Below are positions 26,319 to 33,263 of a stretch of DNA of 47,762 nt, one piece after another. The notes beneath the pieces are model-generated. The model was not told where the DNA came from. It ran no database searches and saw nothing but the letters and a program-made list of their open reading frames with translations. Within the stretch, counting starts at the first letter, position 1, and every line of letters starts with the position of its first letter. Source of the DNA: Bacteroidetes bacterium QS_8_68_28 (GTDB taxonomy: Bacteria; Bacteroidota; Rhodothermia; Rhodothermales; Salinibacteraceae); contig PXTS01000087.1 of the NCBI GenBank assembly GCA_003022485.1, forward strand, positions 1 through 47,762, written 5' to 3'. The translations under genes and the position numbers were made by a program.

Positions 26319-27545
26319 TCAAATCTGCTCACCCCCCTTCGCGTCCCGCGCAAAACGCACCTCCAGCCAGCCGTCGTCGCGCAGGCGGTGACCTTGCAAG
26401 GTATAGTAGCCGAGGAAGTTTGGCAACACGTAGTGCCGCCGCTGGTTTTCGACTTGCACGACCAGTTCGTCGCCGAACTGGCGGGCGTCCACCGCCTCTT
26501 CCTCCAGAAACGGCAGGTGCAGTTCCACGCGGTAGCCGTTCGCTTCTTCCTTCACGCGGTACGTCTGCGCTTCGTAGAGGCGCGCGGCGGGGTCGTAGAC
26601 GCCTGCGCTGGTGTCCTCATCGCCTTCCGAGGCCGCGCCGTAGAGTGCGTCGCCGATTGCTTCGAGCCGGTCCACACCGAAGACTTCCTCGCCAAGGTGG
26701 GGGGCCTTTAGGATCGGGAGCGGGGCGAAGCTGCCTTTGATCGCCCCGAGGTAGCCGCGCTGGGCCTCGACGTATTTCTGCATCGCGGGGCCGATGCCCT
26801 CGTCCGGCCACACGCGGTTGACGAGGGCTGCGTCCACGCCGTAGCCGTAGAGCTGGAGGTAGGTGTAGGCCCGCCGCGCCTCCTGGATGACCATCTTCTC
26901 GGGATTCATCACCAGGCGCACCGACGTCTGCTCCGGGTCGGCGAGGACGTCCTGGATCTTCTCTAACTTCCCGAAGAGGTAGTCGAGGTCGTCGTAGGCT
27001 TTGTCGAGCGGCAGCCCGGTGGCCTTGCGCACGCCGAAGCCGAGCGTCTTGACGGCCGTCTTCTGAAACGGGAATGCCTTCGAGAGCCACCACTGCGTGG
27101 CCTGCGGGAGCGTCAGGAGCGTGAGCGTCTCACCGGTCGGGGCACTGTCGACGATGATGAGGTCGTAATCGCCCTCGGCGTAAAACTTCTCGAGCCACAG
27201 CAGCACCGAGCCTTCGTTCATGCCGGGGAGGGCGGCCAGCTCCTCGGCGGCGACTTGCTCCACGCCCTGCCAGCGGAAGACGCTGAGCATCAGCTCGCGC
27301 ATGTTGCCCCAGTACTTCTGCATCGAGTAGTAGAGGTCCACCTCCTGGGCGTGCAGGTTCGGGGCGACCTTTCGCGGTTCCGGTCCCAGCTCGGCGTCGA
27401 AGGCGTCGGAGAGCGAGTGCGCGGGGTCGGACGACAGGACGAGCGTCCGTTTTCCGCGCCGGGCGGCTTTGAGGCCAGTCGCGGCGGCGCAGGTGGTCTT
27501 GCCGGTGCCGCCCTTGCCGGTGAAAAGCAGGAGGCGATCGGCCAC
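26319..27545 (-). CDS. ArsA/Get3-family ATPase with HSP20-like C-terminal domain
   Basis: A 408-residue cytosolic P-loop ATPase of the TRC40/Get3/ArsA family. The deviant Walker A GKGGTGKTT (residues 10-18) with its signature Lys, SSDPAHSLSDAFD, a DSAPTGETLTLL segment corresponding to the DAPTTGH loop, and VMNPEKMVIQEARRAYTYL are family hallmarks. The last 90 residues resemble an HSP20-like domain (EEANGYRVELHLPFLE and the final WLEVRFA). Get3-type members handle tail-anchored membrane proteins, and bacterial single-copy forms are poorly understood; no arsB or arsR is nearby, so arsenite export is not supported. The leader is a run of 31 pyrimidines just before the ATG. Confidence 0.92.
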   Translation of the reverse strand: MADRLLLFTGKGGTGKTTCAAATGLKAARRGKRTLVLSSDPAHSLSDAFDAELGPEPRKVAPNLHAQEVDLYYSMQKYWGNMRELMLSVFRWQGVEQVAAEELAALPGMNEGSVLLWLEKFYAEGDYDLIIVDSAPTGETLTLLTLPQATQWWLSKAFPFQKTAVKTLGFGVRKATGLPLDKAYDDLDYLFGKLEKIQDVLADPEQTSVRLVMNPEKMVIQEARRAYTYLQLYGYGVDAALVNRVWPDEGIGPAMQKYVEAQRGYLGAIKGSFAPLPILKAPHLGEEVFGVDRLEAIGDALYGAASEGDEDTSAGVYDPAARLYEAQTYRVKEEANGYRVELHLPFLEEEAVDARQFGDELVVQVENQRRHYVLPNFLGYYTLQGHRLRDDGWLEVRFARDAKGGEQI

Positions 27546-27893
27546 TGGGCTTGAGGGAAAAGGGAAGGGGAAAGGAAGGAAGATACACCGAGCCGGCGTC
27601 GCGGTTGGCTGAGAAGAGATGTTGGGGACGGTCGGCCGTGCGTTTCTGGTCGCGTGCTGATTTTATCAGCGGCTTCTCGCGCGGTTTGCGCAAGACTTGG
27701 CGATGGAGCCGCGCGCCCGCATCCTGCCAGAAGAACGCCTGGAGGCGGCGTTGCTCACGGACCAGAGCCGCGAGGTCGTCTACGACCTCATCGAAGAGGA
27801 GCAGCCGGGCGCGTGGCCGAAAGAGCGGCAGGAGTACCTGTACCGGACGGCCCCGGCGGGCCATGCGTGGCCATGTCGAGCCGCGCCCCGCAG
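27546..27893. other. Gap between arsA and the lexA-like gene
   Basis: This 348-nt spacer starts with the purine run at 27553-27583 (pyrimidines on the arsA strand). It also holds the plus-strand remnant described separately (27661-27975). I see no clear terminator for the LexA-like gene. Confidence 0.5.
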
Positions 27894-27975
27894 TCAAAAC
27901 GTCCGAAACAGCCCCAGCACGCGCCCGACTGGGTGGCAGCCCGAGTCGCCGGGCGGGTACGTTTCTTCGGTGTAG
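27661..27975 (+). pseudogene. Orphan coding remnant of unknown family
   Basis: After a TGA at 27658 a plus-strand frame reads YQRLLARFAQDLAMEPRARI, LPEERLEAALLTDQSREVVY and DLIEEEQPGAWPKERQEYLY, which looks like real protein. It has no good start before it, except TTG 27697 or ATG 27703. After about 27870 the frame becomes unlike protein and runs antisense to the LexA-like gene. It is probably the broken end of a lost gene; a short real gene starting at 27703 is possible. Confidence 0.35.
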
Positions 27976-28541
27976 TGGTCGTCGGCGGGGCGCAGGTGCA
28001 ATTTGCCGTTGGCGTAGAAGAAGCGCCGGGCGCGCAACTCCTCCCCGACGAGGAAGGCGACCAAGTCGCCGTTGTCGAGCATGTTGGCGCGCTGCTCTTC
28101 GATGAGGAGGACGTCGCCCTTGCGAATGCCCTCGCCGTTCATGCCGTCGTCGCCGGCGCGGCCGAGGAGGCAGGCGTCCGGGTCGTCGGCCTCGCGCAAC
28201 AGGCGCGGGTCCACTGCAAGATAGCGACGCGGGCGCTTGCGCAACTCTTCGGGACGGCTGCTGGACGTGCGGCTGACGACCGGGAGGTCCGGCGCCCCGG
28301 CGTCCATCGCAAAGGGGTCGCGCTCCTCTTCGACCAGGCGAAGGCCGCGCGCGGCGTGCGGCTCGCGCTCGACGTAGCCTTTTTGCTCCAGCGCGTCGAG
28401 GAGTTTCGAGACGCCGTTGGTCGAGCGGATCCCCAGCGCCTCGCCGATCTCGCGCAGGGTCGGCGGCTTGCCTTCTTCGCGCACGAACATGCGGATGAAC
28501 TCGTAGCCTTCGTTCTGGCGCTGGGTCAGGCGGTCTTTCAT
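27894..28541 (-). CDS. lexA: LexA-like repressor lacking autoprotease residues
   Basis: A 215-residue protein with LexA architecture. The winged-helix domain (MKDRLTQRQNEGYEFIRMFV, then PPTLREIGEALGIRSTNGVS) aligns well with E. coli LexA, and an S24-like fold follows (YLAVDPRLL, GIRKGDVLLI, GRVLGLFR). All three self-cleavage positions are changed: Ala84-Gly85 is Ser94-Ser95, Ser119 is Gly133 (DDGMNGEGI), and Lys156 is Arg172 (ELRARRF). It should bind DNA but not cleave itself when RecA is activated. ATG 28541 begins LexA homology; longer frames lack support. Two palindromes upstream (28634-28649 and 28666-28681) are candidate binding sites. Confidence 0.88.
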   Translation of the reverse strand: MKDRLTQRQNEGYEFIRMFVREEGKPPTLREIGEALGIRSTNGVSKLLDALEQKGYVEREPHAARGLRLVEEERDPFAMDAGAPDLPVVSRTSSSRPEELRKRPRRYLAVDPRLLREADDPDACLLGRAGDDGMNGEGIRKGDVLLIEEQRANMLDNGDLVAFLVGEELRARRFFYANGKLHLRPADDHYTEETYPPGDSGCHPVGRVLGLFRTF

Positions 28542-28572
28542 AGAGGAAAGAGAAAAGTAAAGTCGAAAAGAG

Positions 28573-28585
28573 GGCGCTTCGCGCC
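28573..28585 (-). terminator. Possible leader hairpin or attenuator
   Basis: On the minus strand GGCGC-GAA-GCGCC (+ positions 28573-28585) is followed by CTCTTTTCGACTTTACTTTT. It lies between the palindromes and the LexA-like start codon, so it could pause or stop transcripts in the leader. The stem is only 5 bp and the T tract is interrupted. Confidence 0.35.
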
Positions 28586-28633
28586 AGGCGCGGCGGCACA
28601 CATGCGAGGCCCCGGCCTGCAACGTAGGAAAGG

Positions 28634-28649
28634 GTGAACACTTTTTCAC
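28634..28649. promoter_or_regulatory. Candidate operator, palindrome 1
   Basis: GTGAACACTTTTTCAC, with arms GTGAA and TTCAC and a 6-nt spacer, lies about 93 bp upstream of the LexA-like start. Its near copy is 32 bp away, about three helical turns. Confidence 0.6.
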
Positions 28650-28665
28650 CACCCGTGCCGGCATG

Positions 28666-28681
28666 GTGAACATGTTTTCAC
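28666..28681. promoter_or_regulatory. Candidate operator, palindrome 2
   Basis: GTGAACATGTTTTCAC, with the same arms as palindrome 1 and the same spacing. I found no further GTGAA-N6-TTCAC copy in the window by eye. Confidence 0.6.
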
Positions 28682-28774
28682 CCAAAGCGCGGAAGAGGGG
28701 CGGTCTTTATATGTGCACATGCGCTGGACACGCTCCGGAGTCCCCGAAAAAGGCGCATTTGGGACGCTCAATCC

Positions 28775-28804
28775 TTGACTTGCCCCCGAAAACCCGTACC
28801 TTAT
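28775..28804 (+). promoter_or_regulatory. Bacteroidota-type promoter of mraZ and the dcw cluster
   Basis: TTG at 28775-28777, 19 nt, then TACCTTAT at 28797-28804 fits the Bacteroidota -33/-7 pattern (TTTG/TTG, 19-21 nt, TAnnTTTG). The start of transcription should fall near 28810, about 115 nt before mraZ. Confidence 0.7.
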
Positions 28805-28812
28805 AAGGCCCG

Positions 28813-28827
28813 TGGGGAAAAGTGGGG
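28813..28827 (+). promoter_or_regulatory. MraZ-box pair at the dcw promoter
   Basis: TGGGG at 28813-28817 and 28823-28827 are separated by AAAAG, giving a 10-bp repeat. E. coli MraZ is known to bind TGGGN repeats with 5-nt spacing. The pair lies just past the predicted transcription start, a position suited to repression by the product of the next gene. Confidence 0.65.
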
Positions 28828-28925
28828 AATGTGCCCAACGCTCTTTTCGACGCTCCCAAACCAGCGCGCGATGCTCCCGCCTCGATGGCCCGGCTCCTCG
28901 GCGGTCCGCTCGCGCCTCGCTCCTC

Positions 28926-29372
28926 ATGGCCGGATTCAAAGGACAGGCCGAATACTCTGTCGACAGCAAGGGCCGGGTCACGATTCCGGCCAAGATGCGG
29001 GGAGAACTGAGCCCCGAGGCCGGCGAGACCTTCACCGTTACACGCGGTTTCGATCAGTGCATCTACCTCTACCCGCTGGACACTTGGACGACGATGGAAG
29101 AAGAGGAAATCGCCAATCTCAGCCGCTACGACCGCGAGGCGCGCCACTTCGTGCGTATCATTATGCGCTGGGCCGAGGAGGTCACCCTCGACGCGCAGGG
29201 CCGCATTAAACTCCCGACCCCCTTGATCGACTTTGCTGAAATTGACGGGGAGGGGCTCATCATCGGCGCCTTCGACCACGTCGAGATCTGGTCCCCTGAG
29301 GTCTTCGACGGATACATGAACGAACAGCCCGCCGAGTACGAAACTCTCGCCGAGCGCGTCATGGGCGCGTAG
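28926..29372 (+). CDS. mraZ: MraZ transcriptional regulator
   Basis: A 148-residue MraZ of normal length with two AbrB-like halves. Each half carries the DxxxR motif: [13 protein letters not shown] (residues 13-25) and [13 protein letters not shown] (89-101). MraZ forms a ring and represses its own division and cell-wall cluster. The TGGGG pair at the predicted promoter is a fitting target. ATG 28926 is chosen because the MraZ fold begins there; open frame upstream has no homology. It opens the dcw run and is followed 203 nt later by rsmH. Confidence 0.95.
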   Translation: MAGFKGQAEYSVDSKGRVTIPAKMRGELSPEAGETFTVTRGFDQCIYLYPLDTWTTMEEEEIANLSRYDREARHFVRIIMRWAEEVTLDAQGRIKLPTPLIDFAEIDGEGLIIGAFDHVEIWSPEVFDGYMNEQPAEYETLAERVMGA

Positions 29373-29533
29373 CAATTTTTCGGCTTGCGATTCTGGATTT
29401 TCGACTGAACCGCCCGGCAAACCGAACAACCTGCCCCGAAGCGATGCCCACGCTTTCTGCCGTTCCCGCCTTCGAGCTGAACGTCGCGTTGCGCTGTCGG
29501 CGCGACCGGCGGTCCGACCCCGGCGGCGAAGCC

Positions 29534-29569
29534 ACGCGGCACGCGCAACAAACGCGGCACGCGCAGCAA
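29534..29569. repeat. Tandem duplication, period 18
   Basis: ACGCGGCACGCGCAACAA (29534-29551) is repeated with one change at 29552-29569, ending 6 nt before the rsmH ATG. Confidence 0.95.
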
Positions 29570-29575
29570 ACCGAC

Positions 29576-30601
29576 ATGAGCAAGCAAGGCGACCATAGCG
29601 AAACGAGCGAGACCGCGCGCGGCGCGTTCGCCGGCAGCTACCATGCGCCGGTGCTGGTGGGAGCGGTCGCGCGCCGGCTCGTCACCGACCCGGCGGGCAC
29701 GTACGTCGACGCCACCCTCGGCGGCGGGGGCCACGCGGCGGCGCTCCTCGAGACGCTCGCGCCGGAGGGCCGCGTCGTCGGGATCGACCGCGACCCCGAG
29801 GCGCTGGCGGCGGCGCGCGACCGGCTGGCGGAGGCGCAGGAGGCGGGCCGTTTCGTCGCGGTGCGCGGCAACTTCGCCCGCCTCGCGTCGCTGGTGGAGG
29901 CGCACGCGCCCGGCGGCGGGCCGGTGGACGGGGTGCTGCTGGACCTGGGCGTCTCTTCCCACCAGATCGACGCAGCGAGGCGCGGCTTCAGCTTTCGGAA
30001 AGACGGGCCGCTCGACATGCGCATGGACCGCGAAGGCGGGCGGCGCACCGCCGCGCAGGTCGTCAACGACTGGCCGGAAGACGACCTCAAACAGCTGCTC
30101 TACGACTACGGCGAGGAGGGGCGCGCCCCGCAGATCGCCCGCGCTGTTTGCGAGGCGCGCCCGCTTCGGGGGACCGGCGCGCTGGCCGAGGCGGTGCGCT
30201 CCGCCGTCATCCCCCCGGACGAGACGAAAACGCTCGCGCGCGTCTTCCAAGCGTTGCGCATCGCCGTCAACGGCGAGCTGGAGGCGCTCGAAGCGGCGCT
30301 CCACGCCCTGCCCGGCGCGTTGAAGGCAGGCGGGCGTACGGCGGTCATCAGCTACCACTCGCTGGAAGACCGCCGAGCAAAGCGCTTCCTGCGTCACGGC
30401 CATTTCGAGAGCACGCCCGTGCGCGACCTCTACGGCCACCGCATCGCGCCGCTGGAGACGACCGACGGCAGCCCCTTCACCGCCGATGAGGACGAAATCC
30501 AGCGCAACGCGCGTGCTCGAAGCGCCCGCCTCCGCGTGGCCGCCCGCCGCGACGACGACGCGGTGGACGAGTGGCGCAAACGGGTGGGTGGTGGATCGTA
30601 G
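29576..30601 (+). CDS. rsmH: 16S rRNA (cytosine-1402-N4)-methyltransferase
   Basis: A 341-residue RsmH (MraW) that methylates C1402 in the decoding centre of 16S rRNA using S-adenosylmethionine. Seen are YHAPVLV, the AdoMet-binding [15 protein letters not shown] and [37 protein letters not shown], and [16 protein letters not shown]. The start ATG 29576 follows a tandem duplication; an ATG at 29444 in frame would add 44 residues encoded by the repeat region. The last residues (VGGGS) are encoded by the edge of a genome repeat that contains the TAG stop. It lies between mraZ and ftsL as in most bacteria. Confidence 0.96.
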   Translation: MSKQGDHSETSETARGAFAGSYHAPVLVGAVARRLVTDPAGTYVDATLGGGGHAAALLETLAPEGRVVGIDRDPEALAAARDRLAEAQEAGRFVAVRGNFARLASLVEAHAPGGGPVDGVLLDLGVSSHQIDAARRGFSFRKDGPLDMRMDREGGRRTAAQVVNDWPEDDLKQLLYDYGEEGRAPQIARAVCEARPLRGTGALAEAVRSAVIPPDETKTLARVFQALRIAVNGELEALEAALHALPGALKAGGRTAVISYHSLEDRRAKRFLRHGHFESTPVRDLYGHRIAPLETTDGSPFTADEDEIQRNARARSARLRVAARRDDDAVDEWRKRVGGGS

Positions 30602-30610
30602 ATGGTTTTT
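30587..30610 (+). repeat. Dcw repeat B, single arm at the rsmH stop
   Basis: GGTGGTGGATCGTAGATGG and the following Ts match one arm of the repeats found after murD and ftsA. The TAG stop of rsmH lies inside it. Confidence 0.8.
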
Positions 30611-30638
30611 GAGCAACAGACGTGCTGCAAGGCAGCAA

Positions 30639-30665
30639 CGCCCACACCCCCGCACTCCCACACTC
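30639..30665 (+). repeat. CCCACACTCCC-type leader repeat before ftsL
   Basis: CGCCCACACCCCCGCACTCC and on to 30665, ending 2 nt before the ftsL ATG. It is nearly identical to the copy before murD (36089). Confidence 0.85.
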
Positions 30666-30667
30666 GA

Positions 30668-31054
30668 ATGCCAACGACGAAGAACAAACGCAGCAACGCC
30701 CCCCTGCCCAGCTGGGGCGACCTCTCCGGCGCCGAGGAGCGCGAACGGCAAGGGCTGCTGGCGGGGCTTTCCACGCCGCGTTTCGTGCTGGGGGTGCTGG
30801 CGGCAGCGGGTGCGTGCGCGCTCTACATCGGCCATGTGCACGCCACGCAGGCGCTCCTGACGGACATAGAAGAGGCGCGCGCGGAGCGCCAGCGCCTGCA
30901 ACTCAAAAAAAACCGCCTGCAGAGCGCCTTCGATGAAGCCACTGCGCCGGCGGTCGTCTACCGCCGCGCCGAGGAACTGGGGCTGGAGGAGGGCCTGGCG
31001 CGCGGTCCGGTGATCGACGTGAAAGACGCGCCTGGCGCCGGCGCTGCGCCGTGA
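30668..31054 (+). CDS. ftsL: FtsL-like septal protein
   Basis: A 128-residue bitopic membrane protein in the ftsL position between rsmH and ftsI. A cytoplasmic part (about 1-40) is followed by one membrane segment (FVLGVLAAAGACALYIGHVH) and a coiled coil (LTDIEEARAERQRLQLKKNR, then SAFDEATAPAVVYRRAEELG). FtsL sequences are poorly conserved, so the call rests on position, size and topology. It connects FtsQ to FtsI and FtsW. ATG 30668 is used because the earlier in-frame ATG (30602) is within the repeat region. Confidence 0.82.
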   Translation: MPTTKNKRSNAPLPSWGDLSGAEERERQGLLAGLSTPRFVLGVLAAAGACALYIGHVHATQALLTDIEEARAERQRLQLKKNRLQSAFDEATAPAVVYRRAEELGLEEGLARGPVIDVKDAPGAGAAP

Positions 31055-31057
31055 GCG

Positions 31058-31079
31058 GGGGCACAGCGCATTGTGCCTC
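31058..31079. repeat. Palindromic element after ftsL
   Basis: GGGGCACA, a 6-nt loop and TGTGCCTC form an 8-bp hairpin (one G-U pair) starting 4 nt after the ftsL stop codon. It lacks a T run, so it is more likely a repeated palindrome than a terminator. Confidence 0.6.
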
Positions 31080-31104
31080 TACGACCCCGTGCCCCTACGA
31101 CTCG
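31073..31104. repeat. Imperfect tandem duplication, period 16
   Basis: GTGCCTCTACGACCCC (31073-31088) is followed by GTGCCCCTACGACTCG (31089-31104). The 11-mer GTGCCCCTACG recurs at 42783, before ftsA. Confidence 0.8.
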
Positions 31105-31139
31105 AAAAACGAACCTTCGAAACCCGCAACCGCAACGCT

Positions 31140-33116
31140 GTGGACGCCCGCGACGAAATGACCGTGCGCATGTATGCCGTGCTGGCCGTGCTGGCGGCCT
31201 TGCCGCTGGCGGTGGGGGCGCGCCTGGCGTGGGTTCAAGGCAGCCAGGGGGAGGCCCTCACCGAGCGCGCCCAGGAGCAGCGCACCGCGCGCCTGAACGT
31301 GCCGGCCATGCGCGGGCGCATTCTCGACCGTCGGGGGCGCGCCCTCGCCGTCAACACCGCACGCTACGACCTGGCCGCGGACCCGACGGTGAACGGCTTC
31401 GAGGCGAAAAGCGAGCGGCTCTACGCGGCGCTGGCCGACCTCACGGGCCGGCGCGCCCGTAGCTACCGCCGCGCCGTCGCCGAGCGCGCCAGCCCCGAGT
31501 ACGTACGTCTTGCGCGCGGCCTCCCGCCCCGCCAGAAAGAAGCAATCGACACGCTGGGCGTGCCGGGCACCATCCTCACGCCCCGCTTCGGGCGGCGTTA
31601 CACCTATGGGCGCACCGCCGCGCACGTCCTGGGCTACACCGGGGCCGACGGGCAGGGCCTCGCTGGGCTGGAGCTGCGCTACGACGAACACCTGCGCGGG
31701 GAGCCCGGCTACCGCGTCGCGCGGCGCGACCGGGCCGGCCGCATCGAGGCGCTCCTGGACGCGCCGCAGAAGAAACCGCAGCACGGGCAGAACCTCCACC
31801 TTACCATCGACCTCGTGCGGCAGACCATTCTCGAAGAAGAGCTGCGTCGCGGCCTGCGCGAGTCTGGCTCCGACTGGGGCGCCGCCGTCGCGCTCGATCC
31901 GGAAACCGGGGCGGTACGGGCGATGGCCAGCGTTCCGACCTACAACCCCAACCGCCCGAACGCCTCGCCGCAATCCGCGCGGCGCAACCGCATCATTACC
32001 GACCAGATCGAACCCGGCTCGACGTTCAAGCTCATGACCGCCGTCGCTGCGTTGGAAGAGAACGTCGCGGGCCTGCGCGATTCGATAGAGACGGGCAACG
32101 GGGCTGCGCGCATCGGCGGGCGCACGCTGCGCGACACCCACGCCAACGGCACCATCTCGCTTGCCGAGATGATCGTCAAATCCAGCAACATCGGCGCGGC
32201 CAAGACGGCCATGAAAGTGCCCGCGGGGGCCTTCTATCGCCAGATCCGTGATCTGGGTTTCGGGGAGCGCACCTGGATCGACCTGCCCGGTGAGGTGGAA
32301 GGCCGCCTGCGCAAACCTGCGCGCTGGCACCGCCCTTCGCAGTCGCGCTTGGCCATCGGGTATGGGGTGACGGCCACGCCGCTGCAACTGGCCGTCGCCT
32401 ACGCGGCCCTCGCCAATGGCGGGCGCGTCGTGCAGCCGTACGTCGTGCAGCGCCGCACCAGCGTGACGGGAAAAACCACGTGGAGCGTGGCCGAAGACGC
32501 GCCCTACCGTGACTCGCTGCGCCGCGCCTTCAGCCGCGAGACGGCGAAAAAACTGCGCCCTGTATTTGAGCGCGTCGTCGGCGAGGAAGGCACCGCCGAG
32601 CGCGCCCGCGTGCCGGGCCTGCGCGTGGCCGGAAAGACAGGCACCGCGCGCAAGGTGATCGGCGGGCGCTACCGGGCCGGCAAGTACCGCGCGCTCTTCG
32701 CGGGCCTCTTCCCCGCCGACGATCCCGAGGTCGTCCTCGCGGTCGTCTACGACGAGCCGGAGTCCAGCATCTACGGCGGCGTCGTGGCCGCGCCGGTCTT
32801 TCGCCGCGTGGCCCGCCGCTGGGCGACGACCTTCCCCCAGATGGCCGGGCGCCTCCAGCCGGAAGCGGATTCGCCAAAGGACACCCCGGAGGCGACGCGC
32901 CTCGCCCGCGATCGCGCAGCCCTGGAGGCCACCCCGCTCCCGAACGAGACCCGGCGCCTGCCCGACCTCACCGGCCACGCCACGCGCCGGGCGCGCCACT
33001 GGCTGGCCGCCCGCGACGTCGGCGTCCAGCTCGAAGGCGACGGCGCCGTCGTGCGCGCGCAGACGCCCGCTCCCGGCACGCCGCTGCCCGAGCGTGCGAC
33101 GCTGACGGCGAATTGA
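31140..33116 (+). CDS. ftsI: FtsI, septal peptidoglycan transpeptidase (PBP) with PASTA domain
   Basis: A 658-residue class B penicillin-binding protein that cross-links septal peptidoglycan. One membrane segment (VLAVLAALPLAVGARLAW) leads to the N-terminal pedestal (MRGRILDRRGRALAVN), then the transpeptidase domain: SxxK as GSTFKLM (Ser294, Lys297), SSN, and KTGT starting at Lys499. The C-terminal 50 residues (LPDLTGHATRRARHWLAARD and on) are one PASTA domain. Starts at GTG 31140, where a repeat word ends, or ATG 31158 is possible. It follows ftsL and precedes murE. Confidence 0.95.
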   Translation: MDARDEMTVRMYAVLAVLAALPLAVGARLAWVQGSQGEALTERAQEQRTARLNVPAMRGRILDRRGRALAVNTARYDLAADPTVNGFEAKSERLYAALADLTGRRARSYRRAVAERASPEYVRLARGLPPRQKEAIDTLGVPGTILTPRFGRRYTYGRTAAHVLGYTGADGQGLAGLELRYDEHLRGEPGYRVARRDRAGRIEALLDAPQKKPQHGQNLHLTIDLVRQTILEEELRRGLRESGSDWGAAVALDPETGAVRAMASVPTYNPNRPNASPQSARRNRIITDQIEPGSTFKLMTAVAALEENVAGLRDSIETGNGAARIGGRTLRDTHANGTISLAEMIVKSSNIGAAKTAMKVPAGAFYRQIRDLGFGERTWIDLPGEVEGRLRKPARWHRPSQSRLAIGYGVTATPLQLAVAYAALANGGRVVQPYVVQRRTSVTGKTTWSVAEDAPYRDSLRRAFSRETAKKLRPVFERVVGEEGTAERARVPGLRVAGKTGTARKVIGGRYRAGKYRALFAGLFPADDPEVVLAVVYDEPESSIYGGVVAAPVFRRVARRWATTFPQMAGRLQPEADSPKDTPEATRLARDRAALEATPLPNETRRLPDLTGHATRRARHWLAARDVGVQLEGDGAVVRAQTPAPGTPLPERATLTAN

Positions 33117-33263
33117 AAACGTGTTGCGTGATGCGCGCGCGTGTTGCGCGCTGCAGCCGGCCCGACGCTTCCATATCAGCAGCCTTACAAACCGCCAACC
33201 ACGCACGGCCCGAAAACGCTCCTTCCGAACCTTCAACCCCGAACTCGGAAACCGCGAAAGCTC

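Noticed and set aside
26319-27545. Arsenite-efflux ATPase ArsA
   Set aside because: The single P-loop half, an HSP20-like C-terminal domain and absence of arsB, arsR or arsD favour a Get3-like role.
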